Positions 21,700 to 33,000 of a DNA stretch of 64,000 nt are shown piece by piece. The notes beneath the pieces are model-generated. The model did no database searches and had not been told where the DNA came from. It worked only from the letters and a program-made list of their open reading frames with translations. This DNA comes from Cranoglanis bouderius (taxonomy: Eukaryota > Chordata > Actinopteri > Siluriformes > Cranoglanididae), in the NCBI GenBank assembly GCA_023630585.1, contig CM042565.1:5612013-5676012 (forward strand), given 5' to 3'. How positions within the stretch are numbered: position 1 is the stretch's first letter; the number at the start of each line of letters is the position of its first letter. A program made the translations under genes and the position numbers.

Positions 21700-21870
21700 T
21701 GAGTTCGCTAGCAACCACCTAGAGTACCCTAGCAACCACCCAGTGTACCCTAGCAACCGCATAGTAACCACCTAGCAACCACCCAGAACACCCTAGCAAC
21801 CACATAGCTAACCACTATGTGTGAAGAATGAAATTAGCCGTGTTCGCTAGCAAGAGAGCTATTTATCTAT
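21700..21870. repeat. 'CTAGCAACCACC' minisatellite
   Basis: Repeats of CTAGCAACCACCYAGNGTACC (about 21 bp) follow the right end of the CCCAGC transposon. TGAAGAATGAAA at the end recurs at 16332-16343, left of the same transposon. Confidence 0.8.
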
Positions 21871-21896
21871 CCAACTCTACAACTAATGGCACTGAA

Positions 21897-21900
<4 letters not shown>

Positions 21901-21933
<33 letters not shown>

Positions 21934-21934
21934 C
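21901..21934. repeat. (CT)n/(CTAT)n microsatellite
   Basis: CT array changing into CTAT array. Confidence 0.9.
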
Positions 21935-22011
21935 ACATAGACATGTGACATATCAAAACGCTTGGCTCAGTGAGGAGAATTGAGTTGTGGGTATTCTACA
22001 AGTATTGGCAC

Positions 22012-22012
22012 C

Positions 22013-22072
<60 letters not shown>

Positions 22073-22195
22073 TAATCTATCTATCCGTCTGTCTACATAT
22101 CTATCTAATCTACCTAATCAGTTCTATCTACCTATAAATATCTATCTAATCAATTTTATCTATCTATCTATCCAATCAACTCTATAATGATTGGC
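22012..22195. repeat. (CTAT)n microsatellite with degenerate tail
   Basis: About 16 good CTAT units to 22073, then decayed units (CTATCCGTCTGTC, CTATCTAATC) to about 22195. Confidence 0.9.
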
Positions 22196-22254
22196 AATCT
22201 ATCTATCTTTCAAGCCAACATCAAAGTTTGTCATGACGAACTTTACCTATTTAT

Positions 22255-22510
22255 TTAAACTTATTATACTTCTCTTTTCTTTTTCTGAGACTAAAATTTC
22301 TGACTCTAACTGGTCCTACAGCTTTAAAGCTACAACCACAAAACTCAGGTCAGACCTTCAGACTGCTCTGCCTCATGTTGCTATATCTTTTCTAACTGAT
22401 CAGACTTACTGTTTCCCTAAAAATGACGATGAATAATCCCAAAAAACTCCCATTCACTTACATTGACAGAATGTTCAGAGCCTGGCTCTAACAGAGACTT
22501 TCACTTCATC
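22255..22510 (+). repeat. 'TCTGAGACCAAAATTTCT' family, copy 3
   Basis: Third copy, ordered blocks as at 12952. It ends AACAGAGACTTTCACTTCAT and leads into another CTAT-type array. Confidence 0.65.
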
Positions 22511-22575
22511 TCTCTATCTATCCATCTATCCATCCATCTATCTATCTATATATCTATCCATCTATCTATCTATTA
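22511..22575. repeat. (CTAT)n/(CCAT)n microsatellite
   Basis: CTAT and CCAT tetranucleotides. Confidence 0.9.
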
Positions 22576-22579
22576 TGGT

Positions 22580-23185
22580 ATATTTTAAGCCTATGATATA
22601 TAATGAAATTAATCAGTACAAATCAAAGTAATCAAGAGTAAGATTTAATTGTGTGTAAACAATATTAGATATAAGAAAGTAATCAATCTATTAATCAAAG
22701 AGGCCTAAACATCAAAATCTAACTTGTGAAATTACTGTAGGCACCTTCTTCAGGGTGCTTTGTTATTTTCCATAGAAGCGCATAAAGTCACTGAGATAGT
22801 ATTCTGTATCATGGGAGTAGAAGTTCTCCCAGCTGTGTGTGATTGTGAGTGTCTCTGACTGGCAGGTTCTGCTTGGAGAGGACAACTTTTCTTTAAAAAA
22901 AAATAAAACTGGCTGAGCATGCTCCACCATTAGAAGTGAAACGTAGAGAAAGAAATATAATTGTGGCAAGACATAAGAAAGATGATTAAAGAAAATATAG
23001 GAAAACCCCACCTAAATGAGTTCATTATTTTAGTAATGTATAAAAGCATGAACATTGGTTGTAATTGTCAGATGATCTGCAGACATCTCGGGTTGTTACT
23101 ATGGTAATAAAGTCTGACACCTTTTTGCCATCAAAAACCTCGAGACTCAGAAGTTTTTATTTTTGCTGAAGATGATTTTCCACAA
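22580..23185 (+). mobile_element. Possible solo LTR
   Basis: The arrangement is promoter-like: TATAAAAG at 23039-23046, then AATAAA at 23106-23111 with a GT-rich element after it, about the spacing of U3-R-U5 in a retroviral LTR. Neither TG...CA ends with a target duplication nor an internal region could be fixed, partly because the right side merges with a CTAT array. Confidence 0.35.
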
Positions 23186-23187
23186 CA

Positions 23188-23242
23188 CTATCTATCTATC
23201 TATCTATCTATCTATGTATCGACCGACCTACCTACCTACCTA
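23188..23242. repeat. (CTAT)n/(CTAC)n microsatellite
   Basis: CTAT units followed by GACC and CTAC units. Confidence 0.9.
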
Positions 23243-24214
23243 CAGTGGGTATAGAAAAGAATCAAACCAAGACAAAACCAGGGAGGCTGCCAAGAGACTT
23301 ATGGCAACATTAAAGGAGCTGCAGGAATTCCTGACAAGTACTGATTACTCTCTGCATGTGACAACATAACAATCTCATATATCTGGGCTATGGGGTAGGG
23401 TGGCTAGACAGAAGTCCTTGCTCACAAAAAACATCCAAGCTCAACTAAATCACCCCAAACCATGTGCCAAAATGTGTTATGGTCTTTTTAGACCAATTCC
23501 AAATGTTATAATAATTCCATAATTCCAAAAGGTATGTTTGGTGCAAAAAAAAGCACATCACCAAAAGAACACCATAACCACGGTGATGGCAGCATCATGC
23601 TTTAGGGCTGCTTTTCTTCAGCCAGAACTGGGGCTTTTATCAAGGTGGAGGGAATCATGAATAGCTAAAAATACCAGTCGATTTTAATGCAAAACCTTCT
23701 GGTGTCTGCTATTAAGCTGAAGATGAAAAGGACCTTTCAGCATGACAATGACATGAGCATACATCCAAATCAACAAAGGAATGGCTTAAGCAAAAGAAGA
23801 TGTTTCTGAATGACCTAGTCAGAGCCCAGACCTGAATCCAACAAAAAATCTGTGGGGTGACCTGAAGCAGGCTGTGCCAAGGAGATGTCCTCACAATCTG
23901 ATGGATCTAGAATGTTTTTCCAAGAAAGAGTGGGAAAATATTGCCAATTGCATAGTGTAATAAAATAAAAAGGTGCTTCAACAAAGTATTATTTTAGGGG
24001 TGTGCACACTTATGCAACTAGGTTATTGTACGTTTTTTATTTTTCCTTTTTTCCCTAAAGAAGTTTCTGATTGTTTTTCACTTTTTGTGTATACTTTGCA
24101 ATTTCACATTAAATGTGGAAAAAGATCTGACATGATTTATCTTAGTTTCATTCTTCTACTTCACAAAAACCTGCCATTATAACAGGGGTGTGTCGACTTC
24201 TTATCTACTGTATA
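23243..24214 (+). pseudogene. Tc1-like element with decayed transposase
   Basis: Left end CAGTGGGTATAGAAAAGAAT, right end GGGGTGTGTCGACTTCTTAT then CTACTGTA. The transposase is recognisable in pieces: HGDGSIMLWGCFSS (about 23583), FQHDND near 23737 with the second Asp position, and PRPESNKKSVG at about 23826 where PDLNPIENLWG would be expected. Several frameshifts and a large N-terminal loss. Related to 8870-9303. Confidence 0.75.
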
Positions 24215-24733
24215 CGCACACCAAACATTACTCCAATAAGAAGTATTGCTCATGATGTGCCACACCTTAGTCACAGTTTTTGATAACCTGGTTATTCTGA
24301 CATGGATATTGGTCCTTCAGTTTTGAGATTCTGGTTTTCCTAGTCTGTTCTATTTGCTGATCACCTGACCTTTGCACATTTTTTGCCAATGTTTGCAACT
24401 GCAATATTTGCAACTGCAGCTACTTCTACTGCATGACACAACACACATTTTTATTATTAAGTTTAATTAGATTCAGGTTGACATTATTTATAGGCCTACT
24501 TGTTTTTTAATTGTTGAGGTTTGGATTGAACTCATTCAACTCAAGTGACCGGTCAAACAGAATCAATAATTACAGTAATTAAATTAATAACGTTTATAAT
24601 GGCTAGGTTGTGATATGCTGTACCACTTGGCTATACTTCACGGACCCCTGGGTGTTCCTGGACCCAAGTTTGAGAACTATGGGACTAAAATGCAAACCCA
24701 GTGCAAAATGTTTGTGCACTGGTTAATATGTTA
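24215..24733. other. Unassigned; downstream of the phospholipase gene
   Basis: AT-rich sequence with one repeat-like phrase at 24640-24690 (GGACCCCTGGGTGTTCCTGG). It should hold the 3' UTR or last exon of the pla2g3-like gene, but no convincing acceptor plus coding block is visible. Confidence 0.35.
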
Positions 24734-27700
24734 TTATTCATTTCCAAACCTTGTATTATTGCTGCATTCCTTGGTACTTGGTATTTCAATGCAGGACATG
24801 GACACAAATTTCCATAGAAGTTTCTCCAGTAAAAGAACACTCTCCAGTTGCCTTAAATAATAATAAGTCAACCTGTGAGGAAGAAGAAAGTGTGTATAAT
24901 TAAGCATTTGGAGAAAGTACATCAGGTACATTACAGCTAAAGCATATGAATCAACAGTGTAATGTATGCTTCATTGTTTTTTTTTCTGTTACTGTCACAT
25001 TTAATGACCTGTGTATGCAATCGCAATGGTAGATTGTAGTTGTCTCTGTATTATGATGTCCATATAACTTCTCCATGGGACGTATTTTATACTTGCAGTC
25101 ATCCAAATGTCTGGTTACATCACATATTGCTAGAGAAGAAGACAAGTAAATCCACAACTGTCTCTGTATCTGAAATTCTAAATGACAAATGAGATATAGT
25201 TGTACATTTGTAGAGAAAAGAACCATTTTAGTGTACAGACAGCTTCAGCCAACTTATTTCCACTTGTCAACCTGTCAATAATCTAGAAATCTGACTTCTT
25301 TTATAATTAAGAATACATGCAATTTATTCCAATTCCGATTCCAACAGTGAAGAGGTTTTGAGCTGTTGTTAAGTAAACCAGGATAAGATATGATACGTAG
25401 TTTACTTATCTACTTATAAAATCTGATATTTATGAACTTGCTCTCATTTATTATATATAATATAGAAGTGCAAGTTTAAAGTGATTCAAAGCTATAAATG
25501 CACATGTTAATTCATGTAATCTACTATATAAGACTCTATAAGAACACTATCATTAAAGACTCTTACCTTACAGGTGAATTGATTAATTCCCAAATGTTTC
25601 AACCTGAAGCATTTTGTAAGAGCATGCATTTAATTCATAAATCCATTAGCTTGAATAATGACAGTCCTGAGGCACCAACGCTTCACTGGCATCTCAGGAA
25701 TGTTAAGAGATATATAGACACTGAGACAGAATACAGTACAGACCTGTAGCCACAGGTCATGGCGGCTGCAGTTTATATTTGCAATAAATCACAATAGCTA
25801 AGAATCAGATGTATTTTCCTAATATAGAAATGTTGCATTTTCAATAAAAGGCATTCTTCACTCTATAGCAATAAATGCTATTATGCCTAATAATAAAAAA
25901 AAACTAATTTTAGTAGCCAGATGATATTACAAAATCATGATATCACTCATTCATTACTCTTAACTACATAAAAGTATATAAACATGCACATAATTAAGTG
26001 ATTTACCTATTGGTTTAAAGGTTTCATATGCAGAGTTGGTGTTATTCCAAGTCTTAGTTAGTTTGGTGACTTCAGCTGATTTGTGTTTCATTTCTGATGT
26101 GCTTGTGTTCGTTGGGTGATTTCTGCTTGATACTGCATTGGATATCTTTTTTCTACTTGGAGAATTTGCCTCCTTTTTTGTTTGTGATATGCTTTCAAGT
26201 AATTTGTTAGTCCTTGGAAGTTTACTATCCAGAAATAATGTTATGAAGTTTGGAGATACAGTGCTGTGTAAAGATGCGTTGTCCTGCTTGCCACCCTTTC
26301 TCCTCTGTTGTTTTGGCTGGAAATGATCACCTCTGGGTGGGTCACCATTCAGCTTGGATATCAGAGGTTTGTATCTTTTGATGAGCTTGGTTTGTACTGC
26401 GGTAATGGGCCATAGAGTAATATTTTTGCTTTTGTTTGGTGTAATTTTCTTTGATGGAGTAGCCATTCGTTTTGAAGATGCTATAGATGTTGTTGTGTGC
26501 ACATGAGCAGTACTTGCCGCTGCTGGGAATGGAGTGCTTTGATTTATAAGTTTAGATTTGTGATGCAACAATGTTGTGTTACAGCTCATCAGGTAATTTG
26601 GCTGTGCTGTGGTAGACATTGGTGAAATTCTCTTTGGTCTACCCAATAATTTCACTCAACAGAAATGTTTGCCCTGCTGCAGAAGCTCCTGGAACATAAC
26701 TCTTTCGAGATGTTAATTGCTTTCTTTGTTTAAGTTTCTTGTTTTTTTGTTTGGTGGTAGCTGAAGGATTTCCCTGACAAACTGGTGGTTCAGGAATACC
26801 ACCATTTGAAGTCGTGGCATTATATATTGTTGTATGTTTGAGGATTGCATAAGGGGCAACCTTATCTGATGTGCACCTATAAGAAAAGATTAAAGACCTG
26901 AGGCTACACAATTCAAAATATCTGCATAGTTTTTTTTTTTGTTTGTTTTTTTTTAATATTGATAACAAAAATTATATAATTGACAAGGGAAATGGAAGGG
27001 AATGGGAAGGGAATAAAGAAGAGGTTGCAAAGACACAACCAACACATGCAACTAAATATTTAACTGAAGATCTTTCAATATCAGTGCTCCATTAGTCTTG
27101 ATTTTATCCCTTCCTGAGTTCATAACAACGTCTATATGTTATCTCATTAAAGAATTATGCAATACTGAAAAGCAAAACTTACAGTCTTAAAATCTATGTC
27201 TATGTGATTGTTTGAGTCCCTAGTAAATCTTACCTTAATTTTAAGAAGGAATTTGTGAGAATAACTCTTAAAACATCACAGTAAATTGTTCAATTAAATG
27301 AGAATAATGTCGGACGTTTCTTACTATAGCTCTTTGGGGAAAAAAAGTCATCAGGTTTTGTGATTAAATGGAACCTCGAAGCTGTTTTAGTCCAGTCCTG
27401 ACTACAAATAACAGTTGTTAAAATAAGTTAACTAATTCTAAGCAAGAATGATGTTTAGTTGAATCATCCTTTTACCATTCTAATCTACTAATATAATTAT
27501 TCAACACTCACATTCCAATCCAGTTGATCTTGGTGCACCTTCGCTTCTGGATAAGTTCAAAGCATTGGAGCTTAAGGATATTGAAGAATGTATAGCCCAC
27601 CATATTTGAGACTGTGTCATTAATGTTTAGAAGGCACTGCTTAAACCTAATAAACAGGTAAAGATAAAAAATAGACACATTTTAGTAGAAACATCCACTT

Positions 27701-30043
27701 TTTTAACTGAAATTACAACAAAAAATGAATTATGTGACCAGATTGACAGGGTATTCTAAAATATGCTGTTAGACCTACATAAAAGCTTCATTTGCATGGC
27801 TACTGAAAGTACGTATGCAAGATATTTCTGACTTTATATCACTCTGTTGATCCAGACACCAAGTTCACTGAAATTAAATGGAAAACAATGCTGCACACTT
27901 ATACAATAAAAAGAACACCAAATCTGAAAAAAGCTGCAAGACTTTACTGTGATATGAAAATATATACAGTGCCCTCCACTAATCGGCACCCTTGGTAAAT
28001 ATGTGCAAAGAAGGCTGTGAAAAATTGTCTTTATTGTTTAATCTTTTGATCTTTTGTTAAAAAAATTCACAAAAATACTTTGCTCTCATGGATATCAAAC
28101 AATTGCAAACAAAATACAGGTTAATAAAAAATCTTTGTTAAATATAGGTGTGCAACAATTATTGGCACCCCTTTAGTCAATACTTTGTGCTACCTCCCTT
28201 TGCCAAGATAACAGCTCTGAGTCTTCTCCTTTAATGCCTGATGAGGTTGGAGAATACATGGCAAGGGATCTGAGACCATTCCTCCATACAGAATCTCTCC
28301 AGATCCTTCAAATTTCAAGGTCCACACTGGTGGACTCTCCCCTTCAGTTCACCCCACAGGTTTTCTATGGGTTTCAAGTCAGGGGACTGGGATGGCCATG
28401 GCAGGACCTTGATTTTGTGGTCAGTAAACTATTTTTGTGCTGATTTTGATGTATGTTTTGTATCATTGTCCTGCTGGAAGATCCAACCATGGCCCACTTT
28501 AAGCTTTCTGGCAGAGGCAGTCAGGTTTTCATTCAATATCTGTTGATATTTGATAGAGTCCATGATGCCATGTATCCTAACAAAATGTCCAGGTCCTCTG
28601 GCAGAAAAACAGCCCCAAAACATTAAAGATCCACTACCATATTTAACTGTGGACATGAGGTACTTTTCCTTATGGCTACCTCTCTGTGTGCCAAACCACC
28701 TCTGGTGTTTATTGCCAATAAGCTCTTTTTCGATTTCATCTGACCATAAAACCCAATCCTGTTCCAGTAGTGTCTGGCAAACAACTTGTGCTGATGTAGG
28801 TATCTTCAGATTGTAGTTTTGGAGACTTTCTGACCCCAAGATGCAACTACCTGCTGCAATTCTCCAGCTGTGATCCCTGGAGATTTTTTGGCCACTTGAA
28901 CCATCCTCTTCACAGTTCGTTGAGACAATATAGACACATGTCCAATTCCAGGTTGATTCATAACATTTCCAGTTGACTGGAAACCATTGTTATGAATGAC
29001 TAAGGGAATTTGATCTGTGTGTTACCTCACATTTATACCCCTGTGAAACAGGAAGTCATGGTTGAACAATTTCCTGTTCCTAGTCACCCAGGTTTACTAA
29101 AAAATGTAAAATATCAATGGGAATATGCTTCAAATATATTTTTCTCATATGAATTCATAGGGGTGCCAATAATTGTTGCACACCTATATATATTTTTTGA
29201 TAAACCTGTGTTGTGTTTGCAATTGTTTGATATCCATGAGAGCAGAGTATTTTTGTACAACCCCAATTCCAAAAAAGTTGGGATACTGTGTAAAATGTAA
29301 ATAAAAACAGAATGCAATGATTTGCAAATCTCATAAACCCATATGTTATTCACAGTAGAACATAGAATACATATCAAATGTTTAAACTGAGGAAATGTAC
29401 CATTTTAAGAAACAAATAAGGTAATTTTGAATTTGACGGCCACAACGCGTCTCAAAAAAGTTGGGATGGGGGCAACAAAAGGCTGAAAAAGTAAGTGATA
29501 CTAAAAATAAACAGCTGCAGATTAATTGGCAACAGGTCAGTAATATGATTGGGTATAAAAAGAGTATCTTAGAGAGGCAGAGTCTTTCAGTAAAGATGGG
29601 CAGAGGTTCACCAATCAGCGAAAAACTGTGTCTACAATTTGTAGCGTATGACTATGCCCAAACTGATATTCTAAATTAACCCAAACAAAACATAGAAAGT
29701 TTCACCACTCAGGCGACCGAGAATAACCCCGAGAGGCCTCCTGCGGCCAGATGCCCTTTGGAATGCAAAAAGTCTCTCTGGGACCCACACAGGACTTACC
29801 CCTGCAATAAAAGTAACCTTTGATGACTGAACGTCTGGGAAACTTCATGATTAGTTCGTCAGCAGGGATCCACCAAAACTCCGACCAAGGGCCTGTAAAT
29901 CTCTAATCTAATCTCGGTTTACGATCATATAGATTTAGCCTCAGAATCAGCAGGCCAGAGGAGAAAACGTCCTCCCTAAGGTCACCCTGAGATGACCTGT
30001 GGGTCATTAGAAGAACACCAGCCCCCTCTTCTGGACATACACA

Positions 30044-30092
<49 letters not shown>

Positions 30093-33000
30093 GCTTACCT
30101 TACACACACAATGGAGAAATCTCTTTCTCTTCAATGTAACGTGTAATTATGTGTAATTATCCCATGTCTAAATAGTGTGATGTTATCTTGTTTACATATA
30201 TTGTGTGTTTATGTAACTAACCATAATGTCTTTAGATAGTTTAATCTAGCATATCATTTGAAATGTCTGTAACCAGGTTTTATTTGTAATATTCTTTACA
30301 AATCCATCAAATTTGGTATGTAGTTAATCGTCTCGAGATACCCGGATTGATTATGCATATCATATTGCAATGGGATACATCATTTAATGTTTTCTCTTAA
30401 TTTCATTTATAACACGGTATAGACCAGCCCCTCCCTGGACATTTAAATTAGGGTCCGAGACCAGACAAAGAGAGTCATCCGGACATGCAAACCCAACTTC
30501 CTGATTGGCCCATAGCCCAAAGAGGCGTGTGCATCAGTGTTGTCTTTAAAACAACACCATGCTCATTTCAACTTCAGAGTTGGACTTCACTTCTCACTCC
30601 TCTCTTCTACACTCCTTCCGGTTTCTCTCCCCCGGGGCCACGTGCCCCGGGAAGAGGTAGCCAGGATCTCTCTCTCTTCGGACACAAGATGCAACTACCT
30701 CCGGGCTCACGCCTTTTCAAACAACAACGAACCAGCGAACTCTACACGACCTCGTGCAAACTCTCATCCTTGAGGCTATGCAAGTATAGTTAACTATATC
30801 TGCGTCTAAGATTGGACCCCTGTGTTACAGGAGAATTAAGTTCGTGCTGGTTCTGAAAAAGGCTAAATAGTTGTGTTTTTGTCTGCTTCCCTTTCTTTCA
30901 TTATTTTCTCTCTATCCCTTTTCTCTCCCTGTATATAGATGTCTATATATGTATGTTTTGCTTAGAGTTAGTCGTGTGTATCCATAGTCACATATAGCTA
31001 TTAAAATCTATTATCCCACGCTTGATTTTCTCTGTTTTTGTTGACGGGATGAGTCAATTAAATACTGCATAAGATCTCGTTACCCGCTCCAATCTTTAAT
31101 AACAAACTTTGTGGGTTAATTCTTCCTGGCCAGAAGGATAAACTCACTCTTTGGAGTTCATAAAGTTAACCTAGGCCACATACATAGTCATAATTAATTA
31201 TAATCTGTTGTAGTTAATTATCTATATGTATATGTGCACCTACATGAATTCCCTTTTATGGCTGATGTATATTTATAACTGGTCACAACACGCGTTGATT
31301 AGATATATAGATATATTTCATGCCATTCGAGCTAATTCCTTATATAAATTGGAGAATACATTTAAACGTGTTAAACATCTTTTAATTTGTTACGTAAATC
31401 GTAACTGGTGGAGAATATTATTTTAAACGTTGCAGATTCATCTGAGTTACTACACATTCTGGTAGATAATGCGGGCACGCTTTAAAACTCGTCTCCTTTA
31501 AAAAGGTGCGTTGAATCCGAGCGTGCGCTTCTGTCTCGTTTCATGTTTAAAGTTGATCCATTACATTATTCTGGTGGAAAAGAATAATGCATAGTAATGC
31601 CCTTTTGAATTTCGCTACAAATTTGTGGAACAATTTCAGAATAATGTCCCTCAACGTAAAATTGCGAAGACTATGAATATCTCATCATGTACAGTACATA
31701 ATATCATCAAAAGATTCCAAGAATCTGGAGAAATCTCTGTGCGCAAGGGACAAGGGCAAAAATCAATATTGTATGCCTGTGATCTTCGGGCCCTCAGGCG
31801 GCACTGCATTAAAAACAGGCATGATTCTGTAATGGAAATCACTGCATGGGCTCAGAAACACCTCCAGAACTCACTGTTTGTGAACACAGTTCGCCGTGCC
31901 ATCCACAAATGCTCTATCATACAAAGACGAAGCCATATGTGAACATGATCCAGAAACACCGCCGTCTTCTCTGGGCCAAAGCTCATTTAAAATGGACTGA
32001 GGTAAAGTGGAATTCTGTGGTCAGATGAATCGAAATTTGAAATTCTTTTTGGAAACCATGGACGCCGCATCCTCTAAACTAAAGAGGACGAAAGAGGACA
32101 GGGATCATCCGGCTTTTTATCAGTGCTAAAAAGCCTGCATCTCTGATGGTATGGGGGTGCATTAGTGCCTACGGAATGGGCAGCTTGCACATCTGGAAAG
32201 GCACCATCAATGCTGAAAGGTATATACAGGTTTTAGAGCAACATATGCTTCCATCCAGAGTCCATCCCATTTTTACTTCTGAGAGACTGCCTCTCTAAGA
32301 TATTCTTTTTTATACTCAATCATGTTACTGACCTGTTGCCAATTAACCTAATTATTTTCCTCCACGTGTTGCGGCCATCAAATTCAAAATTACCTTCTTT
32401 TTTTCTTAAGATGATACATTATTTCAGTTTAAACATTTGATATGTTTTCTTTGTTCTATTGTGAATAACATATGGGTTTATGAGATTAGCAAATCATTGC
32501 ATTCTGTTTTTATTTACATTTTACACAGTGTACATTTTGAACAAAAGATCAAAAGTTTAAACAATAAAGACAATTTTTCACAGCCTTCTTTGCTCATATT
32601 TACCAAGGGTGCCAATATTAGTAGAGGGCACTGTAGCAGTATACCTAAATGCCAACTACCTACTGCCAGAAAAGTATTTAACATAAAATGCACTCAATTA
32701 CCTTCCATAAATGTCAGAAAACTATAACAGAAATGTTTAAAGAATCATCCATCAAAAGTGAAATGTATTTTATATGACATTGCTGTATGGAAACATTTTT
32801 GCACCTTTATTTTTTAAGATACTTTAAAGTACTTTTCAGTCATTTTAAAATCTTCCTTTTGTGCCCATACTGGGATATGTCAATGAGAGGAGCTGCCTAA
32901 TATACAGGTGACAAGATGATGAATTATGACTCACAGGAGTCTTCCTGCAAGGTCTAAAGATGTTTTATGCAACATGCAAACCCATGCCCCAAGTGAATCA

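Larger units (their letters stand above)
29258..32530 (+). mobile_element. Tc1-like copy B, nested in copy A
   Basis: Starts CAACCCCAATTCCAAAAAAG, a common fish Tc1-like terminus. The right end is the matching inverse (TTTGCAAATC... ATTTACATTTTACACAGTG) but lacks the outermost ~27 bases. TA occurs at both junctions (29256-29257, 32531-32532), and removing B rejoins the interrupted text of copy A. Transposase coding starts at ATG 29596 (MGRGSPISEKLCLQF) and is itself interrupted at 29640 by a retrovirus-derived sequence. Confidence 0.85.
27967..32633 (-). mobile_element. Tc1 copy A in intron 2, split by a nested element
   Basis: Same family as 14646-16234, opposite orientation. Left end CAGTGCCCTCCACTAATCGG, right end ATATTAGTAGAGGGCACTG; TA flanks both ends (27965-27966 and 32634-32635). 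The transposase piece at 28839-28429 (minus) keeps LWSDEIEKELIGNKHQRWF, GSGSLMFWGCFSA and QQDNDTKHTSKSAQK. Copy B was inserted at a TA in the left part of its promoter-proximal repeat, splitting it into 27967-29257 and 32531-32633. Confidence 0.88.

Noticed and set aside
25498..25749. 83-codon plus-strand frame in intron 4 of the phospholipase gene
   Set aside because: No domain, no splice sites around it, AT-rich composition.
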